Shown one piece after another: positions 59,870-64,000 of a stretch of 64,000 bases of DNA (within the stretch, counting starts at the first letter, position 1; the number at the start of each line of letters is the position of its first letter). The translations under genes were made by a program, and so were the position numbers. Origin of the DNA: Falsiroseomonas sp050563545 (GTDB taxonomy: Bacteria; Pseudomonadota; Alphaproteobacteria; Acetobacterales; Acetobacteraceae); the NCBI RefSeq assembly GCF_050563545.1, contig NZ_JBNXUM010000019.1, forward strand, positions 62,001-126,000. Direction: 5' to 3'. The notes beneath the pieces are model-generated. The model was not told the DNA's origin. It saw nothing but the letters and a program-made list of their open reading frames with translations, and ran no database searches.

Positions 59870-60187
59870 CTAGTGTCCGTTCGGCTTGGCCCAACCGAGA
59901 TGCGCTATGCTCTCGGGCAGGGGAAAGCCGGGTTCAGACATTCCCAGGCATTCCAGAGCGCCAGCTTCGAATTCGGGGCTCGCCCGCAAGTCAGCGCCGA
60001 TGCGTTCCATGGCCAATTGCAGTGCCTGGAAGCGGTCGGCACCCATGGCACGGCCACGCTTGGAGGTGCGGGGACCGCGGATCCGGTAGACGCAGGCAAA
60101 ATCAGCACCGAGTTGCGCGGGAGCATCCATCTCCACGCTCATTGGACCGAGTTCGGTCGAGATCGTGCGCGTCGCGATGATAATCAT
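59870..60187 (-). CDS. Small DUF6968-like protein
   Basis: 105 aa, ATG at 60187. It reads MIIIATRTISTELGPMSVEM, then ADFACVYRIRG and a middle SKRGRAMGADRFQALQLAMERIGADL, ending GWAKPNGH. This resembles short DUF6968 proteins of unknown function; recognition is tentative. Base composition here is visibly less GC-biased than the neighbours, which hints at a later insertion between recN and ligA. Confidence 0.6.
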   Translation of the reverse strand: MIIIATRTISTELGPMSVEMDAPAQLGADFACVYRIRGPRTSKRGRAMGADRFQALQLAMERIGADLRASPEFEAGALECLGMSEPGFPLPESIAHLGWAKPNGH

Positions 60188-60262
60188 GGCGGGCTTCTCC
60201 AGTCGGTCTGGCTACCAAGTCACCAATGGCGGCAAAGGCTGCCTCCGGCGCGATGCATGCTG

Positions 60263-60754
60263 TCAGTCTGACGGGCGCGCTCTTTGCTGAAGGCTTTCTC
60301 GTACCAGCGTGTCGAAAGCCTTGCCATGCAGCAGGAAGTCGCTGACCCGCAGCTCCTCGACGTGGAGCGAGCGGTGAAAACGCAGCGCGAGCGTGTCCTG
60401 CTCGTCGGCGTTCCACCAGACGAAGGTGCAGCCCGTCCGCTCCGCCTCCGCCGCCACCGCCGCGACCAGCGCGCGGCCGATGCCGCGCCGACGCGCGTCC
60501 GGCGCGACGAAGAGGTCGTTGAGGAACAGCCCCCAGCGGCTCTGCCCGCTGTCATAGGCGGGATGCGCGGTGGCGAGCCCCGCCGGCGCGCCCGCGTGCT
60601 CCGCGACGAGCACGATGGCGCGCGGATCCTCGATGAGGTCGCGCGTGATGCCTTCGGGCGTGATGAGCTGCGGACTGAGCCAGGGCTCGTCGTTGAGCGC
60701 CCGGAACAGCGTAGCCAAGGCGTCGGCGTCGGCTGCCACGGCCCGCCGGATCAA
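60263..60754 (-). CDS. GNAT-family N-acetyltransferase
   Basis: 163 aa. Motif A is LNDLFVAPDARRRGIGRALVAAVAAEAERTG (about 78-108), with WWNADEQDTLALRFHRSLHVEE as motif B. Overlaps the recN stop by four bases (ATGA), so it is read with the cell-envelope/DNA-repair cluster. Substrate unknown. Confidence 0.87.
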   Translation of the reverse strand: MIRRAVAADADALATLFRALNDEPWLSPQLITPEGITRDLIEDPRAIVLVAEHAGAPAGLATAHPAYDSGQSRWGLFLNDLFVAPDARRRGIGRALVAAVAAEAERTGCTFVWWNADEQDTLALRFHRSLHVEELRVSDFLLHGKAFDTLVRESLQQRARPSD

Positions 60755-62430
60755 AGCAGGCTTCCCGTCAGCAGGCTGTCCGCGGCGGCGCGCGCGGCAT
60801 CCGTCACGCGCTCCCCGGCCAGCATGCGCGCGATCTCCTCGCGGCGCGCGGCCTCGTCCAGCGGCGTCACGCGCGTCTCCGCGCGGCTGCCCTTCACCTG
60901 CTTGGCGACCGACAGGTGCCGCGCGCCGCGCGCCGCGACCTGCGGCGAATGCGTCACGACCAGCACCTGCAGCCGTTCGGCCACGCGCGACAGCCGGTCG
61001 CCCACCGCCGCCGCCGTGGCGCCGCCGATGCCGCTGTCAACCTCGTCGAAGACCAGCGTCGGCACCGGCGATCCCCGCGCCAGCACCACCTTCAGCGCCA
61101 GCATCAACCGCGACAGCTCGCCGCCCGAAGCGACCTTGTCCAGTGCGCCCGGCGCCTGGCCGGGGTTGGTCGAGACCAGGAAGGTCACGCGGTCAACGCC
61201 CTCCGGCCCCCAGGCGGCCTCGGGCTTCCGCGCGACGTCCACCACCAGCCGCGCGCGATCGAGCTTCAGCGGCGGCAATTCCTTCGCGATCGCCTTCTCG
61301 AGCTTTTGCGCGGCATCGCGCCGCCCTTCAGTCAGCCGCCCCGCGGCATCCAGATAGGCCGCGCGGGTCGAGGTCGCCGCCCGCTCGGCTGCCGTCACGC
61401 GGTCCGTCCCTGCATCCAGCGCGGCGAGGCGTTCCTTCAGCGTCGCCAGCAGCCCCGGCAGCTCCACCACCGCGACCAGGTGCTTGCGCGCCGCGGCGCG
61501 GAGCGCGAAGAGCCGCTCCTCCACCTGTTCGAGCCGGCGCGGATCGGGGCCGCTGTCATGCGCCAGCCGCTCCATCGCAGTCTCGGCTTCCGCCAATGCG
61601 TCCAGCGCGCGGCCGAGCGCATCCAGCGCGGGCTCGGCTTCCGTGTTCGGGGCGGGCAGGCGTTCCAGGGCGCGCACCGCGCTCCGCAGCGCATGGGCGG
61701 GGTTGGCGGAGCGCCGGTCGCGCGGAGCCAGGGCGGCCAGCGCCTCGGCAATTGCTTCGCTGCGCCGCTCGCCCTGCTGCAGCTTCTGCCGCTCGGCGGC
61801 GAGCTCATCCTCCTCGCCCTCCGCCGGGGCGAGCGCGTCGAGCTCGGCCACGGCGTGGCGGAGGAATTCCTCGTCGCGCTGGGCGGCGGCGATCTCCTCC
61901 TTCGCGGTGGCGAGCGCGCGTTCCGCCTCGCGCCAGGCGCGGTGGGTCTCCGCGACCGTGCCGCGCAGCCTCTCGAGCCCCCCGGCGGCATCCAGCAGCC
62001 CGGCATGCGCGGCGGGGTCGGCCAGGCCGACCTGTTCGTGCTGTCCCTGCACCTCCACCAGCAGCGCGCCGAGGCGGCGCAACAGCGCGAGCCCCACGGG
62101 CTGGTCGTTGACGAAGGCGCGGGAGCGGCCGTCGGCGGTCACGACGCGGCGCAGCACGAGCTCGTCCTCGGCCTCGATCCCCTGCTCGGTCAGGATCGCG
62201 CGGGCGGGGTGGCGATCCTCCACGCCGAAGGCGGCGGTGACGCTGGCCTGGGGCTGGCCCGCGCGGACCAGCCCGCTGTCCGCCCGCATACCGAGAGCGA
62301 GGCCAAGGCTGTCGAGCAGGATGGACTTGCCGGCGCCGGTCTCGCCGGTCAGCACCGTCAGGCCCTGACCGAAGGCGAGGTCGAGCTTCTCGATCAGGAC
62401 GACATCGCGGATGGCGAGGGATGTCAGCAT
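60751..62430 (-). CDS. recN: DNA repair protein RecN
   Basis: 559 aa SMC-like ATPase. Walker A is GETGAGKSILLDSL (about 31-44), long helical coiled-coil arms fill the centre, and the C-terminal half has ASGGELSRLMLALKVVLA (signature) and PTLVFDEVDSGIGG (Walker B). It acts in double-strand-break repair. The start at 62430 opens with MLTSLAIRDVVLIEKLDLAF, the usual N-terminus. 23 bases after bamD. Confidence 0.96.
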   Translation of the reverse strand: MLTSLAIRDVVLIEKLDLAFGQGLTVLTGETGAGKSILLDSLGLALGMRADSGLVRAGQPQASVTAAFGVEDRHPARAILTEQGIEAEDELVLRRVVTADGRSRAFVNDQPVGLALLRRLGALLVEVQGQHEQVGLADPAAHAGLLDAAGGLERLRGTVAETHRAWREAERALATAKEEIAAAQRDEEFLRHAVAELDALAPAEGEEDELAAERQKLQQGERRSEAIAEALAALAPRDRRSANPAHALRSAVRALERLPAPNTEAEPALDALGRALDALAEAETAMERLAHDSGPDPRRLEQVEERLFALRAAARKHLVAVVELPGLLATLKERLAALDAGTDRVTAAERAATSTRAAYLDAAGRLTEGRRDAAQKLEKAIAKELPPLKLDRARLVVDVARKPEAAWGPEGVDRVTFLVSTNPGQAPGALDKVASGGELSRLMLALKVVLARGSPVPTLVFDEVDSGIGGATAAAVGDRLSRVAERLQVLVVTHSPQVAARGARHLSVAKQVKGSRAETRVTPLDEAARREEIARMLAGERVTDAARAAADSLLTGSLL

Positions 62431-62453
62431 GCGGTGCGGCTGCCCGCCGCGCC

Positions 62454-63308
62454 TCAGAACAGCCCGAAGCTGAGCGTGCTCATCGTACGGCTGAACCAGC
62501 CCGGGCGGTCCTGCTCGGCCGGTGTCGCGCCGTCCACCAGCAGGGCGTAGCTGTCCTGGTACCAGGGGCTGCCGGGATAGTTGTGACCGAGCACGGAGGC
62601 CGTCCGCCGCGCCTCGTCCGTCAGGCCGAGGGTGAGATACACCTCGGTCAGGCGGTGCAGCGCCTCCGGCACGTGGTTCGTCGTCTGGTATTCCTCGATC
62701 ACGCGGCGGAAGCGGCCGATCGCGGCGCCGTAGAGGCGCTGCTGCTGGTAGAAGCGGCCGACCACCATCTCGCGCCCTGCCAGGTGGTCGCGGGCGAGGT
62801 CCATCTTCAGGCGCGCATCGCGGGCATAGGGCGTGCCAGGGAAGCGGTTCACCACGTCCTGCAGCGCGACCATGGCCTGTTCGGTGCTGCGCTGGTCGCG
62901 CGAGGGATCGTTGATCTGCTCGTACATGCAGAGCGCGCGAAGGTAGTAGGCATAGGCGATGTCGCGATGCGCGGGATGGAGCTGGATGAAGCGGTCCAGC
63001 GCGCCCAGCGCCTCCGTGTAGCGGTTGCGCATGTACTCGGAATAGGCGGACATCAGCCGGGCATTGGTCGCGAAGGCGGAATAGGGGTGGTCGCGCTCCA
63101 CCGTGTCGAAGAGCTGGCCGGCGCGGAGATACTGCTCGCGGTCCAGCGCCTCCATACCCGCGGCGAAAAGGCCCTCGGGCGAGTTGTCGGCGGGCATGTT
63201 GCTGGGCCGCAGGCTGGCATCGCGGCCATCCCACATCGAGCAGCCCGCCACCGGCAGCAGCAGCGGCAGGAGAAGGGCCAGGCGACGGACCAGGGTAAGC
63301 ATGCGCAT
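62454..63308 (-). CDS. bamD: Outer-membrane assembly lipoprotein BamD
   Basis: 284 aa. Lipoprotein signal MRMLTLVRRLALLLPLLLPVAGC (lipid cysteine at 23), then five TPR-like repeats including SPEGLFAAGMEALDREQYLRAGQLFDTVERDHPYS and SEYMRNRYTEALGALDRFIQLHPAH. It is the essential lipoprotein partner of BamA. ATG 63308 or 63302 are both possible. Sits between lpxC and recN as in many alphaproteobacteria. Confidence 0.96.
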   Translation of the reverse strand: MRMLTLVRRLALLLPLLLPVAGCSMWDGRDASLRPSNMPADNSPEGLFAAGMEALDREQYLRAGQLFDTVERDHPYSAFATNARLMSAYSEYMRNRYTEALGALDRFIQLHPAHRDIAYAYYLRALCMYEQINDPSRDQRSTEQAMVALQDVVNRFPGTPYARDARLKMDLARDHLAGREMVVGRFYQQQRLYGAAIGRFRRVIEEYQTTNHVPEALHRLTEVYLTLGLTDEARRTASVLGHNYPGSPWYQDSYALLVDGATPAEQDRPGWFSRTMSTLSFGLF

Positions 63309-63416
63309 GGACAGCCCTATACCACGGCGGGCCGGAGGTCCGGCAAGGCGGGGAGGCGGCGCATGCCCGCTCGGTTCACGCTCCCGGCCGTCGCCGTCCG
63401 CGGGCGGCCCGACGGG

Positions 63417-64000
63417 TCAGGCCATTACCGGGGCGGCGGCGGCGGGCAGGCGGGTGGTCACGCCATCGGCCGGCAGGTCGCCTTCCACCAGGCGCCAGGC
63501 GCCGCGGTCGGCGAACAGCGCGCGCAGCAGCTTGTTGTTCAGAGCGTGGCCCGAGCGATGGCCCACGAAGCGCGCGGAGATCGCGGCGCCAGCCAGCGCA
63601 AGGTCGCCGACGGCGTCCAGCAGCTTGTGGCGGACGAATTCGTCGGGCCGGCGCAGCCCGCCGGGGTTCAGCACCAGCGGCCCGTCCACAACGACGGCGT
63701 TCGCCAGGCTGCCGCCCTGCGCCAGGCCGGCGGCGCGCAGGCGCGCGATCTCCTCGGCCAGGGTGAAGGTGCGGGCATCGGCGAGCTGGCCGCGGAAGGC
63801 GGCGGGCGTGACGCGCAGCGAGATCTGCTGGTGGCCGATCGCCTCGGCCGGGAACTCGATGGAGAGCGACGCTTCGAAGCCCGGCTCCCGCGCGGGGTGG
63901 AGCTCGGCGAAGGCGGCGCCGTCCTCGACGCGGACGCGGCGCAGCACGTCCAGCGTGGGCGCGGGTGTGGACAGCGCAACGGTGCCGGCGCAGTCGATAA
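63417..64000 (-). CDS. lpxC: UDP-3-O-acyl-N-acetylglucosamine deacetylase LpxC, C-terminal part
   Basis: The 5' end lies beyond the window; 194 codons plus two bases are present. Visible landmarks are SIEFPAEAIGHQQISLRVTP, FVRHKLLDAVGDL with the zinc ligands H and D, and FVGHRSGHALNNKLLRALF with the catalytic-base region histidine. It performs the committed step of lipid A synthesis. The C-terminal tail ends VMA. 108 bases separate it from bamD. Confidence 0.95.
   Translation of the reverse strand, partial: IDCAGTVALSTPAPTLDVLRRVRVEDGAAFAELHPAREPGFEASLSIEFPAEAIGHQQISLRVTPAAFRGQLADARTFTLAEEIARLRAAGLAQGGSLANAVVVDGPLVLNPGGLRRPDEFVRHKLLDAVGDLALAGAAISARFVGHRSGHALNNKLLRALFADRGAWRLVEGDLPADGVTTRLPAAAAPVMA

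Overview
The window is a GC-rich (roughly 70% by eye) chromosomal segment with very dense coding and frequent ATGA/GTGA start-stop overlaps. The gene set (complete urtABCDE urea transporter, cstA with ybdD, the lpxC-bamD-recN-ligA neighbourhood, several solute-binding proteins with Tat-like leaders) suggests an alphaproteobacterium, most likely a Roseomonas-like member of the Acetobacteraceae; that placement is inference from gene content and composition. I see no rRNA, CRISPR array, insertion sequence, integrase or replication origin. There is one tRNA, tRNA-Thr(GGT).

Layout. 1-3551: two genes leaving on the minus strand (DHDPS-family protein, atypical NAD-dependent epimerase), then the pyruvate transporter pair cstA/ybdD. 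3863-9239: urtABCDE behind a good sigma-54 promoter candidate, with an 11-bp hairpin between urtA and urtB. 9288-12574: a response regulator with a degenerate receiver, divergent from a P1B-5-type metal ATPase fused to a hemerythrin domain; an AT-rich palindrome lies between them. 12605-17263 (minus): BMP-family (nucleoside-like) ABC transporter. 17317-18827: a DUF1232 protein and a membrane-DUF305 protein. 18967-24577: a MarR-controlled divergent CoA-thioester catabolic locus (feruloyl-CoA synthase-like ligase, thiolase, thioesterase; on the other side MarR, enoyl-CoA hydratase, SDR), probably for hydroxycinnamates or similar aromatic acids. 24578-25991: a broken, inverted copy of a Bug/TctC binding protein beside an intact one.

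26066-37803 is a cell-surface polysaccharide region: GT39-type enzyme, YdcF, two GT2, two GT4, a Wzx-type flippase and an initiating sugar phosphotransferase, then a DUF6311-like membrane protein and a GtrB-like GT2. No polymerase, export channel or co-polymerase is inside the window. After tRNA-Thr comes a four-gene minus-strand cassette of phage tail-fibre/tailspike-like proteins (38575-43320) with no other phage genes; it is the most unusual block here.

43617-47420 is a polyamine-type ABC transporter. 47464-53656 holds a lipoprotein, two paralogous class-I aminotransferases alternating with GNAT acetyltransferases, a DinB protein and an FHA-SpoIIE phosphatase. 53805-57484 holds a fluoroacetate/haloacetate dehalogenase-like hydrolase, a 3-hydroxyisobutyrate dehydrogenase-family enzyme, an MBL-fold lactonase-family protein, a small membrane protein and a LysE exporter. 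57713-64000 (minus) is the core lpxC-bamD-recN-ligA cluster, interrupted by a GNAT and a DUF6968-like gene. A dispersed hairpin repeat (CCCTCTCC...GGAGAGGG family) marks many 3' ends.
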